Part shown: in pieces, positions 1 through 10,665 of the stretch | Layout of the letters: every line of letters starts with the position of its first letter | Numbering within the stretch: the first letter of the stretch is position 1 | From: Phaseolus vulgaris | Lineage: Eukaryota > Streptophyta > Magnoliopsida > Fabales > Fabaceae | DNA length: 64,000 nucleotides | NCBI RefSeq assembly: GCF_000499845.2 | Contig: NC_023758.2 | Location: forward strand, 18,641,984 to 18,705,983 | Direction: 5' to 3' | Position numbers and translations under genes: made by a program | Notes under the pieces: model-generated | Seen by the model: the letters and a program-made list of their open reading frames with translations, nothing else | The model's database searches: none | Told to the model about the DNA's origin: nothing

Positions 1-40
1 TGCAAGCAAGTTCAAGCAAACGTAATCAAAAGGCAAATAC

Positions 41-824
41 CGAAGTAGGTGGAAAGGCCGTGGGCCTTGAACTCGTTGGCAATAAGCTTGGCGGTGTCGA
101 AAACCATCCCGAGTCCAGTTAAAACCTTGCACACCTCCGTGTCAGCGAAGGCGAGTTCATCCAAGGCCTTGGGCTTGGTCGATATGGGCTTCTCCGACCA
201 GTACAGGGGAAAGCCCTCCAGTGCAGTGGGATCGAATTTGGTCGCACGCACCTTGAAGAACTTTCCCTTCCACCCTTTGAATGAGTTTTGGAAGAGGGTG
301 AGGATGATGCGACCGACAACGCCAAAGAAGCTCATCCATAGACTCTTACCCTGCTTTTTCACCTCGAAGAAGTGAAGGAAGATGTCCACGGAAAGGGGAA
401 TGCCCAGTAACCCACAGAGAATTTGGAAGCCCTTGACGAACGCCCAGCTGTTGGGGTGAAGTTGGGCAGGGGCAGTGTTGATCTCAGTAAGTAACTCCCT
501 TTCGAAGGGAGTAAAGGGAAGGCGCAGGCCCACGCGTTTGAATACCATTTGGTAGACGAAGAAGAAAGGACTTCCCCCAGTGGCCCTTTCGTCCACGCAA
601 ACAGGTTCCCTCGGCCTTACACGACATACGAAGATGTGGGAGTCATGGGTCTTGTGGAATGCGTTGAAATTGTAGAGCGTGGGGTCCCCCCTGTGGGCCT
701 CAATGTCTTCGACGGAGGTTAAAGTGGAACACTCCGCAAGAAGTTCATCGGAGGCCCAGCAGTATTCCTCCCTGTAGTTGGACCTGGGGGGTGGTGGAGC
801 AGCAGTAGTCTTGGTTTTCGCCAT
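41..824 (-). CDS. Antisense gene aORF1 of Tat-like element E, exon 1
   Basis: This is exon 1 of the extra antisense gene of a Tat-like element, about 261 residues. It starts at a MAKTK methionine and is open throughout. It carries the family core: a WASDELL-type N-terminal motif, HRGDPTLYNFNAF, LPFTPFERELLTEI, APAQLHPNSWAFV, then a GKSLWMSF / FQNSFKGWKGKFF block and DGFPLYW-like residues. This matches the plant 'putative gypsy-type transposase' family; the name is historical and no transposase activity is shown. The exon ends in STYFG followed by a GTATTTG donor (positions 40-39), exactly where the other copies splice. Exon 2 lies off the left edge. The start is fixed by alignment with the copies at 37887 and 47461. 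Confidence 0.85.
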
Positions 825-1562
825 CGACTCAAGAGCTGAAGAATGAAGAAAAAGAAAGGGTTCAGCAAAAGGGGGTTTTGAAGAGGAAAAAAGGGGAAAA
901 AAGAGAAACCCTCGACGAACCCTACCCACGCGAGGAAGAGGAAAAAGACATAGGAACAGGGAAACAAAAGAACAGGGCAACAAGGCAAGAACATAAACAG
1001 TCCCAGGCAGTTCATTCACACACAAAGCTAAACAGCGAAGAAGAAGAGTTATTGAGGGGAAAAAGATCGTACCTTTGAGTATTGGAGTGGTTGGGAACAA
1101 ATAGTGCGAAGGAGGAAACAGAGGTCGCGGAGAGAGAACTCGAGGAAGATGAACAGTGCTGAGAATGCGAAGAGAGCGAATGAAACAGTGGCTTCGAGCG
1201 CGGGGTTGAGTAACTTAAACGCTACGAAGGAAGCCCAAGGGGTATTAAATCAGGACCGTTCGATGAGTCCACATGTCGCAGTATGATGCGCTCCCCGGGA
1301 GCGCAAGACGCTTGGGATAGTGACCGCGTGATGGGCCACGTGGCGAGTGATTAAGCGTGACCCAAAGCGTCACTTTTCCTGATTCAGAGGATGTCCCGTC
1401 AGCCATTAAGAAGATGTCATGTGCTCAGGGAATGTCATGTCAACTGCTCGGGAAATGTCACGTCAGCAAGAATGACATGTCACCAGAGTGCCACGTGGAT
1501 GGCGTGGGCGAGGCCTTAGTCTTTTTGCTGAAGACAAGTCATCAGCTCAAGACTGGGGGGCT
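825..1562 (-). promoter_or_regulatory. Leader intron, promoter-like region and PPT of element E
   Basis: This is the gene-free stretch between aORF1 and the 3' LTR. Read on the minus strand it has a candidate leader intron (donor CAAAG|GTACG at 1072, acceptor TTCAG| ending at 836, about 237 bp). The same junctions appear in B and G. Upstream lie G-box and TGACG-type ACGT-core sites (CCACGTGG near 1490, TGACGTGACA near 1460). The polypurine tract AGACTGGGGGGCT (plus strand, about 1550-1562) directly precedes the LTR. That splicing and transcription occur is inferred from conservation. Confidence 0.55.
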
Positions 1563-2491
1563 TGTGCACCGTCCCGTCCCCGGGTGTTGACTAAAGTCAA
1601 AGTCAAAGATACGGTGGGACCCATTGAGGGGCCCAAGGAAGGAGGATGAGGCGTCGCCAAGAGGAAGAGGCGTCGCCAAGAGGAAGAGGCGTCGCCAAGA
1701 AGAAGAGGCGTTGCCAGGACGTTGATGGCATCGCCAGTATAAGACGCTAATGGCGTCAACCCCCGATACCCACGGGTAGAGAAGACTGTGGAGGGGGCGA
1801 AATCGCCAGAAGTCAAGTTCGAGGGGAGAGAAAGATGGCTTCAAGACCATAGTTCCAATATTATTGGGGAGTACATAGACTCGTGAAGCCCACGCCACCT
1901 CACGGTGCTTCCTGGGATAGATACGACCCAAGAGAGGGTCATACCCAGGGATGAACCAAGGCATGGTACGAGAGGAAGGTAGATACACTCCCCGGGTGAG
2001 TGACTGAAACCTGGGGAGCATGAGTTGGCACCCAGAATGTCACCCCCTGCGCCAGCGGCACTTCGAGAAGGAGGGAACTCACGCGACAGAATGTTCCTAA
2101 GATTGGGATACGGCGCCACGGGGTCCCTCCACGTGTGACAGTAATCAAGTCAGAGAAAAGATCATGAGTCAGATATAGTAAATGAGGAAACATTTAATGT
2201 TTCCTCATCAGGTATGTTTTATTTCAGTTAACGCTTTAAACGCTTTCAAAACCCTTTAAATGCCTCCATTAAAGGTTTTAAGGAAACGTGTTAAATACGC
2301 CTTAAAGCGCCTTAAATGCACTTTAAGACGTGTTTAATGCAGGGTGGCATTAAAAGGGTTTTTGAACGTTCGAAGCGGGGATCGGACTTTTGGAAAATTT
2401 TCCCCAGAACACACTCTAGTTGCTTGCTCGAGCCCTCAAGTTATGCACAAGGGACTAGAGAAGAATTGTTTGCCAAAACTAGAAAACAGTA
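1563..2491 (+). repeat. 3' LTR of element E, left part
   Basis: The LTR begins TGTGCACCGTCCCG right after the PPT. It contains the GGCGTCGCC palindromes, one copy of the CCCGATACCC..GGTAG..CTGTGGAGGG module and a block of CTTTAAA/GCGCCTTAAA units. It is cut at 2491 by element D and resumes at 30338. CAGTA (2487-2491) is the target-site duplication of D. Together the two parts give about 1160 bp, the usual size for this family. Confidence 0.85.
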
Positions 2492-3548
2492 TGATGAGAA
2501 TCAAATAAAGGAGGCTTTTATTAATGGAGGAAGAGGACATCCACCCTCACATTTGAAGTTCTTCCTTCTAGTCTTCTCAAAATTAAAAAAAGACATAAAA
2601 TAAAGATGAGGCCCAAGCCCAAGCCCAATAATGCCAAAGCCCAAAGTGCCCAAGTCCATCCCATGAGGGGCAAGGCCAAACTTTGAAATACTCTTGTATA
2701 GTTTTAGGAGGTGTGGTTATTAAATAAAGGAGTGTGAAAATGTAAAATAAAGTCACATTGTCCATGTGACTTAGGAGAGTGTTGTAGGTGTAGTTTTTAG
2801 GAGGTGTCATAGTAAAAAAAGGTCACACCTCCCATGTGACTTGCTTTTGGTGGGAATTTCAATTGAGTTTTATTTGAAATTTCCCACCTATTTTTAAGCA
2901 CCTCTAATCTATAAATAAAGGTGCTTAGCTTGTACAATTCAAATTTGAATTTACACTAAAGAAACTATACTCAATTTTTTAGAGAGCATTGGAGAGCTTT
3001 GTGCCTTCTTCACTAGTCTTATCTTGATGGTTCCATGGTTACCTCAAGTGGCGGCTTGCACACTTATCTTGGAGTCTCCATCCTCCCAGTGGCGTGATCA
3101 TCCAACCAGTCTTCCATCTTCATGAGCTTTCTTCTCTCCTTCCTTCCTTCTCTTTTGATATTCATGTCTTAAGCTTGTGTTCTTGTATTTTGGTTCGGCA
3201 TTTTCATTTTCCAGCTGCTGTTCTTCTTCTATTTTGATTTTGGTTCGGTGCTTTTACATTTCCAGCACTTCTTTTCAGTTTTCTTGCCTTTTAGTTCATT
3301 TTGATCGGTTCATTTCAGTTCTATGTCAATTCTATTCGGTGCAATTGCTTTTCCTCTCATTTTAATCGGTTCAATTTGACAATAATTGGAACTTCCATAT
3401 GACTTTGTGTTTTGGCACTAGTTTTGGTGAGTTATTGTTCATAGAACCTTGATCCAATTCTATGATAAAGTGCCTATCTCATAACCAACTCAAGATGACT
3501 CCTAAGAATGTCAAGAATCATTCTAATTGTTGTAGTGGAATCACATCA
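2492..3548 (+). repeat. 5' LTR of element D
   Basis: A 1057-bp LTR, TGATGAGAAT...AATCACATCA. A TATA box (CTATAAATA, near 2911) precedes the conserved AGGTGCTTAGCTTGTAC start-like region. It matches the 3' LTR at 29300 closely, except for a deletion of about 40 bp in the 3' copy around the Leu/Pro-rich leader segment. Confidence 0.9.
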
Positions 3549-3550
3549 TG

Positions 3551-3568
3551 TGGTATCAAGAGTTTAGG
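3551..3568 (+). other. Primer binding site of element D
   Basis: TGGTATCAAGAG lies two bases after the LTR. The TGGTATCA core is complementary to the 3' end of plant initiator methionine tRNA, the usual primer for chromoviruses and copia elements. Confidence 0.8.
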
Positions 3569-4739
3569 TGTGTTCTTGTTTAATTTTTGAGTTGTGTAGC
3601 ACTTTATTTTCAAGAGCTCTTTAATTTTTTGCAATTTTTGGTACTGTTTTTGTAGGCTTATTTGAGTTTGCTTGCTGTTTTTAATTCTTTTGCCTATCAT
3701 ATGTTTGAGTATTTTCCTTTTTGAATCCATACAAGTTTTGTCTTTGTCTTGTTTTTCCATAATTGTCATCACTTCTTGTAGTACTTTTATTGATTTTATT
3801 GTTTCTTGCTTTAGTGTCATATAATTTTCTGAGTTTGATACTTGATCCTTTGTGCATTTTCTGTTTTAGTTTGAGTTCATGCTTGTATTCTAGACCTATA
3901 CAAGTTCCTATACATCATTTTCCATTATGTTTTTCTGAAAAGTGCTTACTGTTTTTCCTTATTGCAATTGATTTACTCACTGGAAAATTATGAAATTCTG
4001 GATTTGTGTTATTCAAAGTGTTATAAAAGCATAGAAAAAATAAGTACAAAAAATTCAAAGTACACAAAAAATGATAAATAAAATACAAAAAGTGTACAAT
4101 TCTGCCGAAAAAAATACGGTAATCCGGCAGCGATTTTGAAAAAATTATCTCAATTAATTGGCTTACTGTTTTGAAGTAATTCCAGTGCCATTATTGAGTT
4201 AACATCTTGATGTTTCTGTGGTTTAAATTTCATAATCCAGTTCGCTCTATATCATTCCAGTTAAATCAGTAAACATCAAGCACAGTTTGCATAAATTTTT
4301 TTTTTTCCAGTAGCTAATTTTTGTTTTCTTCATCTACTCTAGTGCTTTTCTTTAAGTATTCTTTTGTGTGCCTACTTTCTCATTGAGTTCCTTATTTTCT
4401 TGCTTGTCTTTTGTTCATTAATCTTTGAGTTTGTCAAACATCTAGTATTCCTTTTGTTCTAGCCTTTCTTTGCTTATACTTTTTCTTGTTTGTCTTTATT
4501 GCTTCTTTTGTTTTGTTGTGGTTGGCTTTGAGATTGGTGTGCTTGCTTTGACATCTTTCATTTGAGGATTCCAAGACCTCAAGATCAGATTGGTGCAAGG
4601 ACATTATTTCTTTGAGAGTGACCTTTTTTTTTCTGGCCAAATTCACTTCGGCATTTGCATTACCTACTTCACTGTTTTTGCTAATTTTTGTTTCTTGATT
4701 TGTTTACTGTTTTTGTGTGTTTGCTGTTTTTAATTACAA
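3569..4739 (+). other. Untranslated leader of element D
   Basis: This is T-rich internal sequence between the PBS and gag with no supportable ORF. It is homologous to the leaders of C (15691-17022) and H (40157-41325), sharing blocks such as the CCGAAAAAAATACGGTAAT stretch near 4105 and the TTTGAGAGTGA block near 4610. Confidence 0.75.
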
Positions 4740-6146
4740 ATGGCTGGATTTTCAAGTGGTGCATCTTACAAGCAGCACTCTCCTTCCAAAGCTTCGGTCC
4801 TTGGTGAATTGCATGAAGTTCAACGCTCCATTAGGTGTTTGGAAGAGAAATTGCAAAAGATGGAGGTGCAACAAGCTAGGCCATCTCACTCTATCAATGA
4901 TGGGCATCAATCACATAGACCTTCATCAAGAGGTTCTTCAAATGCCTTAGGCCGTGAAGAGGAACATAGAAGAAGGAAGCCTCACCATCATTCTCATGAA
5001 GAGAGCTATAACCGTGACCAAAGATATCACCAAGTGTTCAACATTTCTTGTGCCATAGTCCCTAGTTTTAATGGTGATAGTGATCCTAATGTGTATTTAG
5101 ATTGGGAGGCTAAAGTTGACCATTATTTTCATGCGTATAAGGTCCAAGATGACGATAAACTTAGGGTAGTTTCTTCATCCTTTTTGGGCTATGCCAAAGA
5201 ATGGTGGCATAAAATTGTAATGGACATTATATATCGCAAGAAACCTCCCGTGGTTTCTTGGAATGCATTGAAAGAGCGTATGCGCGCGAGGTTTGTTCCT
5301 CCTTCTAGGAAGGAACACTTGTTGAAGTTCCAAAGGCTTCCTCAAGGACATAGGATGGTAGATGAATACTTTAAAGATTTTGAAACAACTTTGCCTAAAC
5401 TGAATATGCATGCTAATGAAGAGTCAAAGATTAAATGGTTTGTACGTGGTTTGAGAAGAGATATTAGAGAAATTGTAGAATTAAATGAGTACTCTTCTTT
5501 AAAGAAAGTGTTTCACCAAGCCATCAAGGTGGAATCCTATCTTTTGAAAACAACTTTCAAAAATACTCATGATGATGATTTCTACAACTCTTCTAGGAAG
5601 GATGCCAACAAAATTTTTACTCAAAATTCTCCTTCCAATTTTTCCAAACAAACCATGTTTCCAAACAAAGTTTCTACTACAAATCTTTCTACTCCTAAGT
5701 CACCTACCAAAGCTTCAAATATCAAATGTTTTAAATGTTTAGATTTTGGGCACATAGCTCTTCATTATCCACAAAAGCAAATCTTAAAGATAAACAAGGT
5801 CAAACAAGACTTAATTCACCCACCTACCACAAGTAAAAATGAAAAAGATAAAGAAGGCCAAATTGACATGGGTCTTATCCTTTCACCTCCAAGGTGTTTT
5901 CCTTCCTTATCTTTTTCATTACCCAAGGTTCCTACTTCACCACCATCTTCGTTAAAAAATGTTAGGGATGATTTGTTCATACCTCCTAATGGTTGTCACC
6001 ATTTAAGAGGTCTTTTTCCAAAACATCACATCATTCCCAAACAAATTTTTCCAACTTGGTCAATTTATAGAACCTCCTTCTCTGAAATCCCATTGTTTAC
6101 AAATGCTAAGTCATGTTTACATTTTTCTTCCACTTTTAATTGTAAA
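4740..6146 (+). CDS. Gag of element D, running into degenerate protease/RT start
   Basis: An open frame of 469 codons starts at MAGFSSGAS and is cut by the insertion of B. It has an N-terminal coiled segment, a Ser/His/Arg-rich linker, then the capsid-like region ([51 protein letters not shown]). The zinc knuckle is CFKCLDFGHIALHY: the final Cys is Tyr, so metal binding is probably lost. Past residue 390 only a distorted match to the pol region remains (PPNGCHHLRGL), ending in EIPLFTNAKS, a junction also found in H. The frame stays open despite the missing pol, typical of gag-only derivatives. Confidence 0.8.
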
Positions 6147-7313
6147 TGTTTCGGCCGGTTGACCTGGGACGTCTTTATGCGCAACCTCACCCGTCAGCCA
6201 CGGACACCTTCCTACTGACTACCAGTGGATTCCTGCAAAAAAGGACAAAGGGCGCCCTAGCGGCCGTTTGCACTCCGACGCTAAAGTCAGCTAGCAAGAA
6301 ACACCAAAAACTCTACACCTTCGTATACGAGCATCGTGAATGGCACTCTGAAGGTGGTCAAAAGAAACTGTGTATAGTGTATATTTTCTCGTTCTGGCAA
6401 ACAATCCTTCTCTAGTCCCTTGTGCGTAGCCTGCGGGCTCGAGCAAACAACTAGAGTGTGTTCTGGGAAAATCTGCCAAAAGTTCGAACGCCGTTTCCAA
6501 TATTCCAGGTTCTATTTAAACTGCTCTAGCATTCAAAGCGTCTTAAAGCACATTTAATTATGAAACGTTCTTTAAGACGTTTAAACCGCTTGAAGCATTT
6601 AAAGTACCTTAAACGCTCGAAACGTAAACTTTATTAAATAGCTTTAATTACCTTGTACCTGACAGATTGACGTTTCTGTTTTGACTTGGCTGCTATTACA
6701 CGTGGAGGGCCTCACAGCGCCGTGACCCCACTCGGGGGTATTTCCTCGTGTGAGTCCTCCTACCTGTGAGTGCATCTGCGCAAGGGGTGACTTTTTGGGT
6801 TCCAACTCATGCCCCCAAACATATAGTCACTCACTTTGAGAGCGTATCTACCTTCCTCTCGTACCCTGCACCTGGCTACCCTTGGGCGTGACCCTTCTCA
6901 TGAGCCGTAACTATCCCAAGGGCTTCTCTGGGGCGACACGGGCACTTCACGAGTCAGATTGCTCTCCATTAGGGTGCTATTACTATGGCCTTGAAGCCAC
7001 CTTTCTCTTCTCTTTAATGCTACCCCGGGTTATCGGGGTTTGAGGCCTTCCCACGGCGTCACTCCCTCCACGGTCTTTCCTACCCATGGGTATCGGGGAG
7101 CAACACTGTGGTTGCCTTGCTTTTGTGACATTTTACCTTGGCGACGCCCTAGCTCGGCGACGCCTGCTCTAGGCGACGTCTTATCTTGGCGAAGCTTCCT
7201 CTTGGCGACGCTTGCACTTAGCGTCGCCTCACCTAGGCGACGCCTTATGTTGACTTTGACCCCGACATTGGCCTTGACCTTGACTTGTCAACGCTCGGGT
7301 ACAGGACGATACA
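6147..7313 (-). repeat. 3' LTR of element B
   Basis: A 1167-bp LTR. On the plus strand it starts TGTTTCGGCCGG and ends GACGATACA. It holds a TATA-like TTTAAATAG (minus strand) near 6515, a CGCTTTAAA cluster, the CCATGG..TTTCC..GGTATCGGGGAG module near 7065-7105 and several GGCGACGCC palindromes at 7139-7235. Confidence 0.9.
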
Positions 7314-8061
7314 CAAGCCCCCCAGTCTTAAGCTGATGACTTGACTTCAGCGGAAAGACTAAGGCCTCGCCCACGCCATCCACGTGGCACCTTGGTGACG
7401 TGTCATTTTTGCTGACGTGACACTCCCCAAACTATTGACGCGACATTCTCTGAACCATTGGGGTGCTCTTAATGGCTGATTGGACATCCTCTGAAGCGGG
7501 GAAGGTAACACCTTCTGGGGCCACGCTTAATCGCGTGCCACGTGGTTCATCACGCGGTCAGCCTCAAAAGTCTCTTGCGCTCCCATTGAGCGCCTAATCC
7601 TTTGACACGCGGCTCAATCGCACGGTCCCAAATTAGCGCCTATTGGGTTGCAAATGTAACGTTTAAGTTACCCAAAACCCTGCGCTCAAAACCACTATTT
7701 CATCCACTTTCTCTACATTCCCGCACTGTTCATCTCCTTCGAGCTCTTTCTCTGCAATCCCTGCTCTCTCCTTCGCGCTTCCATTCCTTCCCTACTTCGA
7801 CACTCAAAGGTATGATTTTTCTACCTCCATGACTCTTCTTCTTCATCGCGTTGCATCGCTGTGTATTGAACTGCCTGGGACTGTTTATGTTTCTGCATTT
7901 CTGCATTCTTTTCGCTCCTTCGTCCTTCTCCGCTCTCTTCTCCCACTTTCTGGGTTTCTTCGTGTGGGTGGCATTTTCTAGGGTTTCTCTTCCCTTTCTG
8001 CCTTGGCATCACTTGTTAAAACTCTTTTCCTTTCTTCTTTCTTCAGCTATTTATCCGCATC
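7314..8061 (+). promoter_or_regulatory. PPT, promoter-like region and leader intron of aORF1 (element B)
   Basis: The PPT of B is the complement of AGCCCCCCAGTCTT (7317-7330). Reading rightwards come ACGT-core sites (CCACGTGGCACC near 7380, TGACGTGTC near 7397, TGACGTGACA near 7415, CCACGTGG near 7548). A pyrimidine-rich stretch follows, and then a candidate leader intron 7810-8046 (CAAAG|GTATG ... CTTCAG|). The ATG at 8062 lies 15 bases after the acceptor. The arrangement repeats in E, G and A. Confidence 0.55.
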
Positions 8062-8768
8062 ATGGTCCGCTCGAAACCGAGGTCCAGTTCTCCCCCCAAG
8101 ACCAACTACAAGGCCTTCTTTAAATGGGCCTCTGACGATCTTTTAAACGAATGCACCACCTTGACAACCTTCGAGGATCTGGAGAACCATCGGGGTGACC
8201 CTCATTTATACAACTTCAACGCTTTCTGCCGCACCCACGATGCCCACATCTCCGTCCGCCCCGGCAGACCAGGGGAACCTGTTTGTGTGGATGACAGACC
8301 CAGGGGTGGGCCCCCCTTTTTCTTCTTTTACCAAACTGTATTCAAATGCGTTGGTGTACGCCTTCCGTTCACACCCTTTGAGAGGGAACTCCTCACGGAG
8401 ATCAATACGGCCCCCGCCCAGCTACATCCCAATAGCTGGGCCTTTGTTCGGGCCTTTCAAATTCTTTGTGGATATCTAGGCGTTCTTCCTTCTGTGGACG
8501 TCTTTCTACATTTCTTCAAGGTGAAGAAGCAAGGGAAAAGCCTCTGGGTGAGCTTTTCCGGGATCGCTGGCAGGATTCTCCTTTCCCTCTTCCAGAACTC
8601 GTACAAAGGCTGGAAAGGAAAATTCTTCAGGGTGTGTTGCGCCAAACAGGACCCCACAGCCTTGGACGGCTTCCCACTATACTAGACAGAGCATGCCAAG
8701 CTGCTCAAGCCTACGGCCCTGGATGAGCTGTCCTCTGCTGATAGGGGGGTGTGTGAGGCCTTGGCTGG

Positions 8769-10665
8769 TGATGTGATTCCACTAGCCATATAGAGAATGA
8801 TTCTTGACATTCTTAGGAATCACCTTGAGCTGGACATTATTGAGGCACTTTTCTTAGAGTTGGATCATTGTTCTAAGACAAGAACTCACCAAAAACTAGT
8901 ACCAAATCCCAAACTCATTTGGATGTTCCACATATTGTCAAATTGAACCAAAAGAGATGGAAGAAAGGCAAAAACACTAATTAATCAACACAAAACAGTA
9001 AGTTACCGAATCAAATTGCTGGAATTGAAGAAGAAAAGATGAAAAACAGCCAAGAACACAAATGAACCATAGCTACACAAAACAAGCTGAAATTGCCGAA
9101 CCAAAACAACTAGAAAACAAGCTAAGACAAGGAAATTAACAAGAGAAGAAATGAAGGAGAAGAGAATGCTCATGAAGATGGAAGAATGGTTGGATGATCA
9201 CGCCACTAGAAGTATGGATGCTCCTAGATGAGTGTGCAAGCCGCCACTTGAGGAAACCAGGGTCCTTCAAGATAAGACTAGAGAAGAAGGCTCAAAAGCT
9301 CTCCAATGCTCACTCCAATTTTGAGTATAGTTTCTTTAGATAAATTCAAATCTGAAAAATACAAGGAGAGCACCTCTATTTATAGCCTAAGGTGCTGAAA
9401 ATGCAAGCTAAAACAATTCAAATTTCCCTCCTAAAGCAAGCTAAAACCGGCGCCTAATTCAAGCAATGAGGAAGGTGTGACTCCTTCCTTCACTTTGTGA
9501 TGTGAATGTAACTACAAGAACACATGATTCTTGACATTCTTAGGAGCAACTTGAGCTGGATTTGAAAGGCACTTTACTTTAGAATTGGATCAATGTTCTA
9601 ATTCAAGAACTCAACAAAACTTAGCACCAACCAAGACTCATATGGAAGTCCATGTATTGTCATATTGAATCAAACACAAGGAATGAAGAACAAGGAAGAT
9701 AAACCGAACAAAAATGAAAAGAAAAGCTACTGAACTGAATAGAATAAATGGAAACCAAGCTGAAAACAGAAATGTAAACGGTAGAAAAATGAAGGAAAGC
9801 ACTAGGAAATTAAGCTACCGAATGGAAATTGAAGAAAAGGAAGAAGAACACTTATAGAAGAAGATGATTGCTGGATTTTGAGAATTGGAAGAAGCCATTC
9901 ACGCCACTTGGAACCTTGAACCAAGATAAGTGATGGAGTGCCACCACTTGAAGCTCACCATAGCTCACAAGATAAGGCAAAGAAGAAGAAGACTCAAAAC
10001 TCACAAATTCTCACCAAATATGAGTATAGTCTCTCTACTATAAAATTCCAATCTGAATTGTACAAGCTAAGCACCTTTATTTATAGCCTAGAGGTGCTGA
10101 AAATGCAAGCTAAATGGCACACAAATGCAATGAAATTCGGTTTGGCACCCCCTAGGCTCCTATCTACATTCCCCCCTAGACTCCCTTACTACTTACACCT
10201 TTTTATTACATTCACACCCCTATTCTACAAAAGAAATAAGAAGAGCCATTTTATTATACTCTTGTCCCAAAGCTCTTGCCATGCTCCTAGTAATTCGTTG
10301 GGCTTGGGCCCCTTGTTGGGCTTGGGCTTCATGGCCTAGAGCATCCTCTACTTGGTTTCCATCACTTTGGCACCTCCTATTCTACTTCTACACCTATCTA
10401 CTAACACACCCCCCCTAAAGCTCCTAACTAAAGCCTAAAAGATGCTATAACAATAGAGGTTTCTAAAGTTTCCCTCTAAGCACCTTCAACTAAAGAAATT
10501 ACAAAAAGAGAAAATAAATGTCCTCTAGCTCCTAAAGCTTTAAACATGCTTCTTGTAAGCCTTTGAGGTGGACTTTGACCTCCATGGGCGTCTTCTATTT
10601 GTGCCTCCATCTCTTCTTGATCTTGTTGATTGGCCTCTATGTTCTCTTGATCTTGATCTCCATCA
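8769..10665 (-). mobile_element. Solo LTR 'a' (CRM-like) inside aORF1 of B
   Basis: It starts TGATGTGATTCC and ends ...CTCCATCA on the plus strand, flanked by GCTGG (8764-8768 and 10666-10670). Without the nested solo LTR it is about 1025 bp. On the minus strand it begins TGATGGAGATCAAG like the LTRs of C. Its first 200 bp are open in frame with the C-terminal end of the CRM-like polyprotein (see findings). No internal domain remains, so it arose by LTR-LTR recombination. Confidence 0.92.
9498..10364 (-). mobile_element. Solo LTR 'b' nested in solo LTR 'a'
   Basis: An 867-bp LTR, TGATGTGAATG ... TTTCCATCA on the plus strand, flanked by CTTTG (9493-9497 and 10365-10369). Removing it restores the continuous GCCAAAG|TGAAGG sequence of the outer LTR. 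It has its own TATA box (CTATAAATA on the minus strand, near 10085). It belongs to a different subfamily from 'a' but also encodes an ITRSM-type tail at its start. Confidence 0.92.

Noticed and set aside
2492..6218. Treating D as a complete element ending near 6200
   Set aside because: The CAGTA and GTAAA duplications show that D is cut by B and ends at 30332. The ORF tail past 6146 is the B LTR.
8062..8685. Calling the antisense genes transposases, as the family name suggests
   Set aside because: No catalytic triad or known nuclease motif can be pointed to. The genes sit inside LTR elements that have their own integrase, so only the domain family is stated.
8769..10665. Reading 8769-10665 as one element with two LTRs
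   Set aside because: The two similar ends belong to different LTR subfamilies, and the CTTTG duplication shows one solo LTR inside another. There is no PBS, PPT or interior.
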